Origin: Alteromonas antoniana
GTDB taxonomy: Bacteria; Pseudomonadota; Gammaproteobacteria; Enterobacterales; Alteromonadaceae
Direction: 5' to 3'
Length of the DNA stretch: 54,159 bases
NCBI RefSeq assembly: GCF_019249295.1
Contig: NZ_JAESDH010000027.1
Coordinates: 1 to 54,159, forward strand
Part shown: positions 26,151 through 33,603 of the stretch, piece after piece
Layout of the letters: each line of letters starts with the position of its first letter
Position numbering within the stretch: the first letter of the stretch is position 1
Notes under the pieces: model-generated
What the model saw: only the letters and a program-made list of their open reading frames with translations
Database searches by the model: none
Told to the model about the DNA's origin: nothing
Made by a program: the position numbers and the translations under genes

Positions 26151-26396
26151 TTATTTAGATTCGCGTTTGTTTATTACATATTGAACGGCCATTCGAGCAA
26201 GGCCGGCACCAATGCCTGACACGACTGCCCATGTTACTGCCTCTTTAAGGTCTGTATTTTCACTTTCCTTGTCTTTAGGCGCTGGTTCATTGGTAACCTT
26301 TTCCCATGACTTTTGTAACGATTTCCGTGCTAACATGCCTGCAGATGCAGCGGCAAGTCCAATACCCACGGTCGTAATTAGCTGTTTGCTACTCAT
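26151..26396 (-). CDS. DUF4235-like small membrane protein
   Basis: An 81-residue protein with two hydrophobic helices: LITTVGIGLAAASAGMLARK (residues 6-25) and AVTWAVVSGIGAGLARMAVQYVI near the C terminus, separated by a charged linker. The helix-linker-helix pattern with SGIGAGLARMAVQ resembles DUF4235. It starts at ATG 26396, where GGAG lies six bases upstream; an ATG four codons earlier would itself contain that ribosome site. Function unknown; inner membrane expected. Confidence 0.75.
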   Translation of the reverse strand: MSSKQLITTVGIGLAAASAGMLARKSLQKSWEKVTNEPAPKDKESENTDLKEAVTWAVVSGIGAGLARMAVQYVINKRESK

Positions 26397-26752
26397 TTTC
26401 TTCTCCATTGGTTAATAATTGCCGAGTTGCCACTTTGTTACTTTACGATTCGCAAAGGTAAACAATAATTACTCAGCAACTTATGTACCGATACTACGCA
26501 TACCAACTGTTTATAAACGGGAAAGAACGCCAGAAGATGTATTAGGAAGTCGCGAACAGTTTTCAGGTCGCGCTGCTATTAAGACCAGGGGAGTCGTTGT
26601 GCAACCTCACATTAGTAGAAACCGTTATGCGTTTATCCTAAGACGATAAAAGTAATTGCCAACTCAATACTCTTCTCGTGAGTACCACTAGCGAAATAAC
26701 AGCATTAAACTCCGATTCTGTAGTCTTAGGTGCTGAAGAGTAGGAGGTAACT

Positions 26753-26854
26753 ATTGACGCCAAATTTTACTTTTTCGCTTTCACAGTTTTAACAGGTGTT
26801 ACTGCGGGCGGGCGTTGGTTGGAGCGACAATTGGACGTCACTACACGACACTGA
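26753..26854 (+). CDS. Possible 33-residue membrane micro-protein with ATT start
   Basis: Tentative. GGAGGTAACT precedes ATT at 26753, in frame with 33 codons that encode one hydrophobic helix (FYFFAFTVLTGVTAGG) and a charged C terminus (RWLERQLDVTTRH), then TGA. The frame opens only 12 bases upstream (TAG at 26741) and offers no ATG, GTG or TTG in this frame, so it needs the rare ATT start, known from infC. It resembles single-helix small membrane proteins in shape only. Confidence 0.25.
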   Translation: MDAKFYFFAFTVLTGVTAGGRWLERQLDVTTRH

Positions 26855-26872
26855 GTTATAAAATCCAGGCAC

Positions 26873-26893
26873 AAAAAACCGACTCTCGTCGGC
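26873..26893 (-). terminator. Intrinsic terminator of tRNA-Leu
   Basis: Read on the minus strand: CCGAC, GAGA loop, GTCGG, then TTTTTT. It lies about 35 bases past the tRNA 3' end. A second perfect hairpin (CTCTTTTCT at 26903-26911 with AGAAAAGAG at 26919-26927) directly abuts the tRNA and may guide 3' processing. Confidence 0.88.
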
Positions 26894-26927
26894 TTATTGA
26901 TTCTCTTTTCTTTGAACGAGAAAAGAG

Positions 26928-27014
26928 TGGTACCAGAGGCCGGACTTGAACCGGCACAACCTTGCGGTCGGCGGATTTTGAATCCGCTGCGTCTACCAAT
27001 TCCGCCACTCTGGC
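26928..27014 (-). tRNA. tRNA-Leu (anticodon CAA)
   Basis: The 87-base gene encodes its own CCA end. The acceptor stem GCCAGAG pairs with CTCTGGT (first pair G-U). The D arm, the anticodon stem GCGGA/TCCGC with loop TTCAAAA (anticodon CAA, plus-strand 26978-26980), the long variable arm of class II tRNAs, and a T arm with GGTTCAA are all visible. It reads UUG leucine codons. The promoter is at 27069-27096 and the terminator at 26873-26893, so it is a single-gene unit. Confidence 0.97.
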
Positions 27015-27068
27015 ACAGAGCATGATGTTAAAACTGACCTGAGAATTGGAAACCAAATCAGTGCGGTG

Positions 27069-27096
27069 ATTATAGTTATCGCAACCGTGCATGCAA
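27069..27096 (-). promoter_or_regulatory. Sigma-70 promoter of tRNA-Leu
   Basis: On the minus strand TTGCAT and TATAAT are separated by 16 bases; the -10 is a perfect consensus. Transcription would start about 45-50 bases before the mature tRNA 5' end. Confidence 0.75.
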
Positions 27097-27277
27097 GCTT
27101 TTTATCTTTCATAACTTGATGACTGGTGAAGAATTAGTCAGTATGGCAAAAGGAAAGTGAATAATGCCTTTATGCGTTTTGGTTGATGTTGCAAAGGCTT
27201 GTCAGAAGGCTTCCTCGCGAGATTAGGAATTTGACCTATATTTAATATGCGGGATTTTAGCGTTGTAAGGAAATAGC

Positions 27278-29482
27278 ATGCCAAACAAGCCCTCTGAATT
27301 GAGCACACAGACTAATAAAAAGGCCATTAAAGGTCAGAACGAAAACGATGTAACCCAAGACAGTGACGTACTGGTAAAAGAACGAAAAAGTCACGTCACC
27401 CAATCAAGCCCTCAGCCTGACCGCTATTATACTGAATCAGATATAGCTCAGATCTTGTCCAATCTTGACGCGTTGCGTACGGATGTTTATCCCGCCGACA
27501 TAAATGAAACCAGGCCCTCTGCCTCTGATCCGCATTTTCCCTCGGTTTGCCTCATAGGCCTGGGACGTTGCGGATCTAACATTGCTCTGGATGTGTCATC
27601 ACTTGTCTATAATGCGCGTAAGTATTATCTGGATGAATTTCGTGATGAACAAAACCGTGCGCACGAAAAAGAAAGTCTGCCGGTCCGCTGGATCCATCGA
27701 AATCTTAACCTGGCTTCAAAAGAGGTGGTTAAGCCTGTCTTCTTAATTGAACCGCTGGTGGTGCTGGGCGATCTGGATAAAGACATTGAAGGGCGCATCC
27801 GCTTCTCATCTAAAAACTCCAGTGGCGACTTTCTTACAGACTACAATAAGCTGAAAATCATGGATCTGTCAGAGGTGCATGCAGGCGGCGCAGGTAATGC
27901 CCCTATTCTTGGGCAGTATCTGGCAAAAATTATTCTGAAAAAAGAGACCGAGCATTTCAGCAACAAACAGTGGAAGTTCATTCATTCCTATCTTATTGAT
28001 TCCTGCGGTATCAAAGCAAATCAGTCACGACTTTATTTCTACATTTTCAGTGCTGGCGGCGGCACTGGCTCAGGTATGGCCTCTGAGTTCGGACTGGCGC
28101 AGCAATACTCTTATATGAGTAAAACGTTTGAAGTACGCAGCGAACGGGAACTTCAGAGTAAAAAACAGTCGTTTGTATTTGAGCCCATTTTTACCAGTGG
28201 TATTTGTATATTACCGAATATATCTGACCGCCATGCTGAAATGTCCGAAGCATTACATATCAATGCTGGACGCTTGTTATGTAAATACCTGTCGGAGGAG
28301 TGGAACTTCTCGTATAACTCTGATCAGGAAATTGAAAGTCACTCTAAAGATGTACTCGCACGAATTCGCCCCTGGAATGCCATGATGCTGATATCTAACG
28401 ATATCATGCGCTACGCCGAGCAGAATGATGCCGATGCCAGCATTCAAAATATTGATGTTAATTCTATGGAGCGGTATGCCAATCAATACATTAGTCAGCA
28501 GATATTCAACATCCTGACCGCTCAGGCGGTGACTACTGATTACGATGAAAATTATTTCCGAAGGGCGGGCATCGACATTGGTGAAACCATTCGCATGGAT
28601 GCCAATGATTTGTTCATGAGCCTGGCGGGCCCGGTTGCGATTGCCTATGCAGAATCAGTGACCGATGTACCAACAAATAATAGCCATGGCGAGCTGGATA
28701 TCGACGATCTGTTCTTCCGCTCAATTGATTTGCCGCACTTTAATCTGAAAACACAGGCCATCGAGGGAATTAGCCTGTTGCCGGTAGAGTCAGGTAAGTA
28801 CCGTAAAGCGCTGCAGCAGTATCGGGAGTCGAACTACAACCCAACTAATTTGCGGAAGTTACACTTCTTCCAGAACTGTTCATCGGTAGTGTCTATTGTG
28901 TCGTTGCCGAAAGACTACAAGCTTTCCTACATTGCACTTAATCGCCTGAAGGCGCATCTGAACTCGTTATTCCCGAACACGACGTTAAAACGATATGCAC
29001 TGGTAATTGGTGCTTCAGCTAATTTGTCTCTGACTACGCTGATAGCCAAAAGTCCGTGTCTGAGTGATGATTTTCTGACTTTGATTGTGTCGTATATAAA
29101 ACGTTGTTTTGCGCGCAATGAAGTGGGCTATGACGACACCATTGATAAAGCTATTGTGGAGTTTATTCAGGCGCCGGAATTTGACGAAGAGAAACTGGAA
29201 AGTATGCTGCTTCAGCACGAAGATCCAGCCAAAATTCTCGATACTAACTGGCACGCAATTAAGCCAATGTATGAGAAGAAATACCGCGAAATAATACGTG
29301 ATGAGAAAAGCTTTACGTCAATTAACGATATTCGCCTGAATCTTAACAATGTGAAAGACACCATTCGTTATTTGCGCCATATCTACCGGCATCGCATCAG
29401 CAAAACCCGGGTTATCTCTCTTAACGAAGATTTTAACTTTAGTGATGCGCTGGAAAAAGGCAGCGAGCAGGAAAAGTCGTAA
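27278..29482 (+). CDS. FtsZ/tubulin-superfamily GTPase, large stand-alone form
   Basis: A 734-residue protein with a polar N-terminal region (1-85) and then a tubulin-type GTPase core. Motifs in order: T1 LIGLGRCGSNI (92-102), T3-like GGAGNAP (203-209), the tubulin signature SAGGGTGSG (258-266), a T6-like guanine-contact segment MMLISNDIM (369-377, compare FtsZ IVIPND) and a T7-like catalytic loop RMDANDL (439-445, compare FtsZ NLDFADV), where D441 and D444 line up with the activating acidic residues. It should bind and hydrolyse GTP and may form filaments. The C-terminal half (about 460-734) matches nothing I recognise. FtsZ itself is about 380-400 residues and belongs to the dcw cluster, so this is a distinct family, possibly the proteobacterial FtsZ-like family described from comparative genomics. 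ATG follows AAGGAAATAGC. An RDD membrane protein gene follows. Confidence 0.85.
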   Translation: MPNKPSELSTQTNKKAIKGQNENDVTQDSDVLVKERKSHVTQSSPQPDRYYTESDIAQILSNLDALRTDVYPADINETRPSASDPHFPSVCLIGLGRCGSNIALDVSSLVYNARKYYLDEFRDEQNRAHEKESLPVRWIHRNLNLASKEVVKPVFLIEPLVVLGDLDKDIEGRIRFSSKNSSGDFLTDYNKLKIMDLSEVHAGGAGNAPILGQYLAKIILKKETEHFSNKQWKFIHSYLIDSCGIKANQSRLYFYIFSAGGGTGSGMASEFGLAQQYSYMSKTFEVRSERELQSKKQSFVFEPIFTSGICILPNISDRHAEMSEALHINAGRLLCKYLSEEWNFSYNSDQEIESHSKDVLARIRPWNAMMLISNDIMRYAEQNDADASIQNIDVNSMERYANQYISQQIFNILTAQAVTTDYDENYFRRAGIDIGETIRMDANDLFMSLAGPVAIAYAESVTDVPTNNSHGELDIDDLFFRSIDLPHFNLKTQAIEGISLLPVESGKYRKALQQYRESNYNPTNLRKLHFFQNCSSVVSIVSLPKDYKLSYIALNRLKAHLNSLFPNTTLKRYALVIGASANLSLTTLIAKSPCLSDDFLTLIVSYIKRCFARNEVGYDDTIDKAIVEFIQAPEFDEEKLESMLLQHEDPAKILDTNWHAIKPMYEKKYREIIRDEKSFTSINDIRLNLNNVKDTIRYLRHIYRHRISKTRVISLNEDFNFSDALEKGSEQEKS

Positions 29483-29634
29483 ACCTGTATGCTTAGCTTA
29501 CGCCCTCAGACGACTGAATCTTGAGGCGTGAGTGTCTATGGTGGTAACGGTATGCGCGAAATTACTGTGTTGGCATTGAGTAATGCCGCAGCTATGGCAC
29601 ACTATGCGAGCCTTAAAGACGCAGAGTAATAGCA

Positions 29635-30186
29635 GTGACCCGCCGATCTAAACCTAAATCGCATAAACCAACAGAGCCTACCCAACAGCCAACAGAACAG
29701 CCTGGCCAACAACGAGCCGGTTTTTTTCGTCGCTTACTGGCCATGGTGTACGACACGTTGGTGGCCGTTGCTGTAGGCATGTGCGCCGCGATGGTGCTTA
29801 TCGTAACGCTGGTAGTTTTGCTTAAAAATGGCGTACTGGATTTACGTGGCTATGGCGAGCCCGCCGATCTTATTCAGAACTCACTGCTCTACAAGACCAT
29901 CATTCAACTATGGGTGGGCGCCTGGGTCGCTGGCTTCTTTCTGTGGTTCTGGAAGAAGGGGGGGCAGACTCTTGGCATGCGGGCATGGCGGCTTCGCATT
30001 TACAGTACAGTAGAGCAGCCGGTTACCTGGCCTCGTCTGCTTTTACGTCTCATTGCTTCACTGGGTGGACTGGGCACCTTACTGGTGCTGTTTGATGTAA
30101 AAAACAAGCAATCACTGCAGGACAGATTGGCTAAAACTGAAGTGTTAAAGCTATCTAAAGAGGCGAACGATCACAAGAGTTGGTAA
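29635..30186 (+). CDS. RDD family membrane protein
   Basis: A 183-residue inner-membrane protein with a Pro/Gln-rich N terminus (1-28), then AGFFRRLLAMVYDTLVAVAVG (the RDD-type Arg and Asp in the first helix), further hydrophobic segments near residues 48-62, 88-105 and 134-152, and the family segment KKGGQTLGMRAWRLRI. RDD proteins are poorly understood; some act in ion or osmotic homeostasis. The start is GTG at 29635, with a weak GAG about ten bases upstream. It lies 152 bases after the tubulin-like gene in the same direction, so co-transcription is possible. Confidence 0.85.
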   Translation: MTRRSKPKSHKPTEPTQQPTEQPGQQRAGFFRRLLAMVYDTLVAVAVGMCAAMVLIVTLVVLLKNGVLDLRGYGEPADLIQNSLLYKTIIQLWVGAWVAGFFLWFWKKGGQTLGMRAWRLRIYSTVEQPVTWPRLLLRLIASLGGLGTLLVLFDVKNKQSLQDRLAKTEVLKLSKEANDHKSW

Positions 30187-30306
30187 GTGCGTGGGTCACT
30201 GGTAAAAAGCCATCCATTTGTGACGTCGCTGCATGTTGCAACCTGCCTGCCGTTAGATTACTTGACCCGCGAACAGCTTTTTTGCTCGAGTGAAGGGGGC
30301 ACAACG

Positions 30307-30507
30307 TCATTGCTCCACGTGCTTTTGAGACTGAAGCCTCCGGCCAGGTCTAAGCCTTTCAAGGTAACCCAATGCAATGAAAAGTAACCCTGTTTGCAAA
30401 TAACTCAGGTAGATCTCCTTATTTTCCAGGAAGAACAGCGCGTAGACCGCCTGAGCGACATAAATACTGGCAGCAACAGCGAATCCTGTTTTGATTAATT
30501 TTTCCAT
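30307..30507 (-). CDS. Small two-helix membrane protein, possible immunity protein
   Basis: A 66-residue protein with two hydrophobic segments (FAVAASIYVAQAVYALFFL at about 9-27 and YLQTGLLFIALGYLERL at about 35-51) and a basic C terminus (RPGRRLQSQKH). ATG 30507 has GGGGG four to five bases upstream. It is the third gene after two double-glycine-leader peptide genes in the same direction. Class II microcins and bacteriocins commonly have a small membrane immunity protein in this position, so an immunity role is the best guess. No sequence family is recognised. A 20-base palindrome separates it from the peptide genes. Confidence 0.65.
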   Translation of the reverse strand: MEKLIKTGFAVAASIYVAQAVYALFFLENKEIYLSYLQTGLLFIALGYLERLRPGRRLQSQKHVEQ

Positions 30508-30521
30508 ACCACCCCCTAAAT

Positions 30522-30541
30522 AGAGGCCGAATTCGGCCTCT
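30522..30541 (-). promoter_or_regulatory. Intercistronic palindrome AGAGGCCGAATTCGGCCTCT
   Basis: A perfect 20-base palindrome giving an 8-bp GC-rich RNA stem with an AATT loop, between the second peptide gene and the small membrane protein gene. The minus-strand RNA continues with AUUUAG, a poor T run, so partial termination or an RNA-processing barrier would favour more peptide than membrane-protein message. Confidence 0.6.
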
Positions 30542-30548
30542 GATTTGT

Positions 30549-30716
30549 TTACCAATGATGATTCATATTCGTATTCCCGTACTGGGCATAAATTGAATCT
30601 CCAGCGTTGGCGACGTCAGCGAAAAACGCGCCGAGGTCATAAAACAGACCAGCACCAGAAACTTCTGTCATCTCTTCATTAGTTAGAGTTACATCGTTTT
30701 CATAATATTTATTCAT
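30549..30716 (-). CDS. Double-glycine-leader peptide 2, microcin/bacteriocin-like
   Basis: A 55-residue peptide. The leader ends in LTNEEMTEVSGAG, matching the double-glycine consensus cleaved by C39 peptidase ABC exporters, with GA as the cleavage pair. Predicted cleavage after residue 22 leaves about 33 residues starting GLFYDLGAFFADVANAG and ending NMNHHW, with a hydrophobic helical first half and a His/Asn-rich tail, no cysteine. ATG has AGGA about six bases upstream and lies 11 bases after the stop of peptide 1. Its leader parallels that of peptide 1 (L-T-x-x-E-x3-V-S-G), so both should use the same exporter, which is not in this window. Alternatives: a signalling peptide, or precursor for modification. 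Confidence 0.75.
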   Translation of the reverse strand: MNKYYENDVTLTNEEMTEVSGAGLFYDLGAFFADVANAGDSIYAQYGNTNMNHHW

Positions 30717-30727
30717 GTTAATTCCTT

Positions 30728-30859
30728 TTATCGTCTGTGATCAGAGTAGCCTTGGTAAAATTCGTATGCAGCGTCTGCGACTGCAATTCCTATTGCGACA
30801 TAATTCCAAATACCACCACTAACGTGGTGTTGCTCTGAACGCGTTAATTCACTTAACAT
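30728..30859 (-). CDS. Double-glycine-leader peptide 1, microcin/bacteriocin-like
   Basis: A 43-residue peptide reading MLSELTRSEQHHVSGG and then a 27-residue core that starts IWNYVAIGIAVADAA and ends YSDHRR. The leader is a textbook double-glycine leader (L-x-x-L-T-x-x-E-x3-V-S-G-G); cleavage is expected after G16. The core is a short amphipathic or membrane-active helix with aromatic residues and a charged end, without cysteine. ATG 30859 is preceded by AAGGAAATTAAT. It is first in a three-gene unit with peptide 2 and a small membrane protein. Class II microcin, or one half of a two-peptide bacteriocin, is the leading idea. Confidence 0.8.
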   Translation of the reverse strand: MLSELTRSEQHHVSGGIWNYVAIGIAVADAAYEFYQGYSDHRR

Positions 30860-30988
30860 ATTAATTTCCTTATAAATGTGTTTGATATCCCTGCAGAGAT
30901 GATACAAGAGTAAATGGAAGCAGACTCGTCTCGCAACTGTACCTAAAGCCGGTATTTAAGTTGCCGAAATACGCACTCATTAACAATT

Positions 30989-31008
30989 AAGCAATAACAT
31001 TATTGCTT
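30989..31008. promoter_or_regulatory. Perfect dyad upstream of the peptide operon
   Basis: Nine-base arms AAGCAATAA and TTATTGCTT around CA. The symmetry and position suggest a binding site for a dimeric regulator of the peptide genes; this is inference. A 9-codon minus-strand ORF (MKAIMLLLNC-like) overlaps it, so a leader function is also possible. Confidence 0.35.
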
Positions 31009-31136
31009 TCATGTGGCCTGCTTACTGTGCCCGATGTACTTCGGTTACACGAAGCGGGAAATCGTCTTATGGTCTGATAGAGGGAAATGTAGCGGAGTAG
31101 AGGTGATGTTCTAACGCGTCAAAGCCTGTCCTTAGT

Positions 31137-31158
31137 AAAAAAAAACGGCGTCATATGC
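31137..31158 (-). terminator. Possible terminator of lptF-lptG
   Basis: On the minus strand a short GGC...GCC stem is followed by G and nine T. The stem is weak, the T run is strong. It lies 14 bases or more past the lptG stop codon. Confidence 0.4.
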
Positions 31159-31171
31159 CCAGTTAGAAAAA

Positions 31172-32233
31172 CTATCTCCGCAATAAAAACGCCGCTACAG
31201 CTGCGAACATGGCACTTGGGAGCAATGCGCCCAGGAAGGGAGGTAGTTGATATACCAGACTAAGCGGCCCGAATACTTCGTTGGTGATAAAGAAACCGAA
31301 TCCGGTTAATACACCCATTATGACGCGGGCACCCATGGTAACGCTACGTAGCGGGCCAAAAATGAACGACAGTGCCATCAGCAGCATCACGCCAACCGAC
31401 ACGGGTTGCAGTATTTTGCGCCACAATGCCAGTTCGTAACGGCTGGCATCCTGATCGTTACTTTCCAGGTACTGAATATAATCGTTGAGTCCCTGAATCG
31501 ATAAGGCTTCGGGTTTCACCGCCACTATGCCAAGCTTGTCAGGGGTTAAGCCTGAATCCCAGCGCATCCTGTCGGTAGGCTCGCGGGTGACTTTTTCATC
31601 CGTAAACTGCGTTGTTGCGACTTCTTCCAGCCACCATCCGTCGCCGTCAAAAACGCCTTCCTGAGCGTAAGTAATGCTGTTGAGCGTAAGGTCGTCGTTA
31701 AAATCATAGATGCTGATTTCACGCAGACTTTCACGGGATACCACCTGGCCAATGCTTACGAAATGATCGCCGTCCTTAGCCCATACCAGTTGATCAGAAG
31801 AGAACAGGCTGCCTCCTGATATTGCCTCGGTGCGGATTTCTTTGGCTTTTGATTCACTAAACGGGGTGACCCATTCTCCTATTGCCATGACGAACAGGAT
31901 CATCACAACAGCCGACTTCATTGCTGAACCGATAATATTCCAGCGGCTTAAGCCTGATGCCTGCATGACAACCAGTTCCGAGTTGCTAGCCAGCAGGCCC
32001 ATACCGATAAGGCCGCCCAGAAGGGTCGCCATTGGGAAGAACTGTTCGAGGTCGCGAGGCAGGCTGAGCACTACGTAGATAGCGGCAACTACCATGTCAT
32101 AGTCACCTTCGCCGAGCTTGCGAAGTTGTTCGACAAATTTAATCAGGGCACTTAACCCGATAAGGACGGACAGCGTTACTGTAATCGTGCCAAGCAGGGT
32201 GCGTGCGATGTATAAATCGAGGATCTTAAACAT
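31172..32233 (-). CDS. lptG: LPS export permease LptG
   Basis: A 353-residue inner-membrane subunit of the LptB2FG extractor, which moves lipopolysaccharide from the inner membrane to the LptC-A-D bridge. It shows the YjgP/YjgQ layout: N-terminal LDLYIARTLLGTITVTLSVL, two further helices, a periplasmic beta-jellyroll domain (about 135-255) and three C-terminal helices (LLMALSFIFGPLRSVTMGARV, LTGFGFFITNEVFGPLSLVYQ and the last helix ending AAFLLRR). Its ATG overlaps the TAA of lptF by one base (TAATG), so the two are coupled. The ATPase LptB is not in this window. Confidence 0.96.
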   Translation of the reverse strand: MFKILDLYIARTLLGTITVTLSVLIGLSALIKFVEQLRKLGEGDYDMVVAAIYVVLSLPRDLEQFFPMATLLGGLIGMGLLASNSELVVMQASGLSRWNIIGSAMKSAVVMILFVMAIGEWVTPFSESKAKEIRTEAISGGSLFSSDQLVWAKDGDHFVSIGQVVSRESLREISIYDFNDDLTLNSITYAQEGVFDGDGWWLEEVATTQFTDEKVTREPTDRMRWDSGLTPDKLGIVAVKPEALSIQGLNDYIQYLESNDQDASRYELALWRKILQPVSVGVMLLMALSFIFGPLRSVTMGARVIMGVLTGFGFFITNEVFGPLSLVYQLPPFLGALLPSAMFAAVAAFLLRR

Positions 32234-33336
32234 TATTTCTTACCCAGAATCCAGGCACGAAACTGCGTACCGGTTTTCCGGTCACGGGCAATAAGGCCTA
32301 CACCAATGATCAGCATGATGGCATGCACCCACCACAACCCAAGTTGCGGTGGCATTTTACCGTCTTCCAGCACGCGCCTACTTGCCAGCAGTAACAGAAA
32401 ATAGCCCAGATACAGCAGAATCGCCGGGAACATCTTACCGAATCTGCCCTGTCTCGGATCAACAGCACTCAACGGCACGGCTATCAGAATGAGAAACGGA
32501 ATCGACAACGGAATCGCAATACGCCACTGAAGCTCAGCGCGTGCCTCAATAGAGTCATCTTCCCAAAGTTCGGATGTCGGCAGCACACTGACTTTGCGAC
32601 GGTCCTGCTCTGCAGGCTTGTCATTTATCTGAATCTGATACTCGTCAAACGCCACTTTACGGAAGCTTTTTTGCGCCTGCTCTCCTTCGTACTGGGTGCC
32701 GTCATTCAGCACCAGGCTTCGGGTGCCGTCTTCATTGTTCGATATGTGACCTTGCTGAGCATACACCACGCGTACCCGTGAGCTGGCACTGTCATTTTGC
32801 TGCTGCGATAAAAACACCCGGCGCAGGCTGTCATCTTCTGCGTCGGTGTCATGAACAAAAATAACGGCCTTGCCATTACCGGTTTGCTGGAAACGCCCTG
32901 GGATAATGGCTGAAAATCCCGCTTCTGAGCGCGCTTTCTCCCTGAGCTGATATTCATTTTCTGCCGCCATCGGTGCGAGGTAAAGCGTGATCACGCCGGT
33001 GACAATCATGATCAGTACGGAGAGAAACAGCATCACCCGAGTGATGTACCATTCGCTGATACCACAGGCTCGCATGACGGTCATTTCACTATCGACGTAC
33101 AGGCGACCGTGAGCCAGCATAATGCCAAGATAGGCACTGATAGGCAGCACCAGTGAAGCGAGAATAGGGGCATATAACGCGAGAAAGCCTAGCACAAGGC
33201 TGGCGGGGATATCGCCGTCTGATGCATCGCCCAAAACACGGACAAAACGCAAGGTGACAAAAATCGCCATCAGGATGAGAAAAATTGCCAGCTGCGACTT
33301 TACCGTTTCCTTAAGTAAATAGCGGAATATCAGCAT
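32233..33336 (-). CDS. lptF: LPS export permease LptF
   Basis: A 367-residue partner of LptG. It starts MLIFRYLLKETVKSQLAIF, followed by helices at about 15-35, 52-75 and 98-120, a periplasmic domain (about 125-270) and C-terminal helices (IAIPLSIPFLILIAVPLSAVDPRQGRFGK split by the conserved P-L-S-x-x-x-P-R-x-G-R motif). ATG follows AAGG by seven bases. It is divergent from pepA, the arrangement found across Enterobacteria and Alteromonadales, and is translated just ahead of lptG. Confidence 0.96.
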   Translation of the reverse strand: MLIFRYLLKETVKSQLAIFLILMAIFVTLRFVRVLGDASDGDIPASLVLGFLALYAPILASLVLPISAYLGIMLAHGRLYVDSEMTVMRACGISEWYITRVMLFLSVLIMIVTGVITLYLAPMAAENEYQLREKARSEAGFSAIIPGRFQQTGNGKAVIFVHDTDAEDDSLRRVFLSQQQNDSASSRVRVVYAQQGHISNNEDGTRSLVLNDGTQYEGEQAQKSFRKVAFDEYQIQINDKPAEQDRRKVSVLPTSELWEDDSIEARAELQWRIAIPLSIPFLILIAVPLSAVDPRQGRFGKMFPAILLYLGYFLLLLASRRVLEDGKMPPQLGLWWVHAIMLIIGVGLIARDRKTGTQFRAWILGKK

Positions 33337-33603
33337 GTCACGCCTTCAGGAAAATTAGGAATTTTAGTGAAAGAAACCACAATTTTGAGTAAACTTAGTG
33401 TTTTTACAAGTTTTGCCTGCATTCAATAAACCGTTTGCATGGTCATACGGCGCCGGAGCGTTTGTGTATCATCCGATACCCTACATTGCGTCAATCGTAG
33501 CCTGCATGCAACTATGGCTGCGTATTAAACCATAAAGCAGTGCAAAACGTTATGCGAATTTCGTTACCATGCAAACCCGACAGGAAAAAAGCGAGGTGTT
33601 ATC

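Larger units (their letters stand above)
26397..26927. other. Gap between the DUF4235-like gene and tRNA-Leu
   Basis: No confirmed gene. A possible micro-gene lies at 26753-26854 (listed separately). The tRNA terminator structures are at 26873-26927. An open frame on the plus strand at 26419-26649 has no ribosome site and non-protein-like composition and is not supported. Confidence 0.45.
30860..31171. other. Upstream region of the peptide operon and end of lptG
   Basis: No gene of normal size. It contains the perfect dyad AAGCAATAA-CA-TTATTGCTT at 30989-31008, 130 bases ahead of peptide 1, which may be an operator. A run of nine A (31137-31145) beside a short GGC/GCC stem gives the lptFG transcript a possible terminator. 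A TTGCGA-18-TACTCT pair (minus) ahead of peptide 1 is a weak promoter candidate only. Confidence 0.45.
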
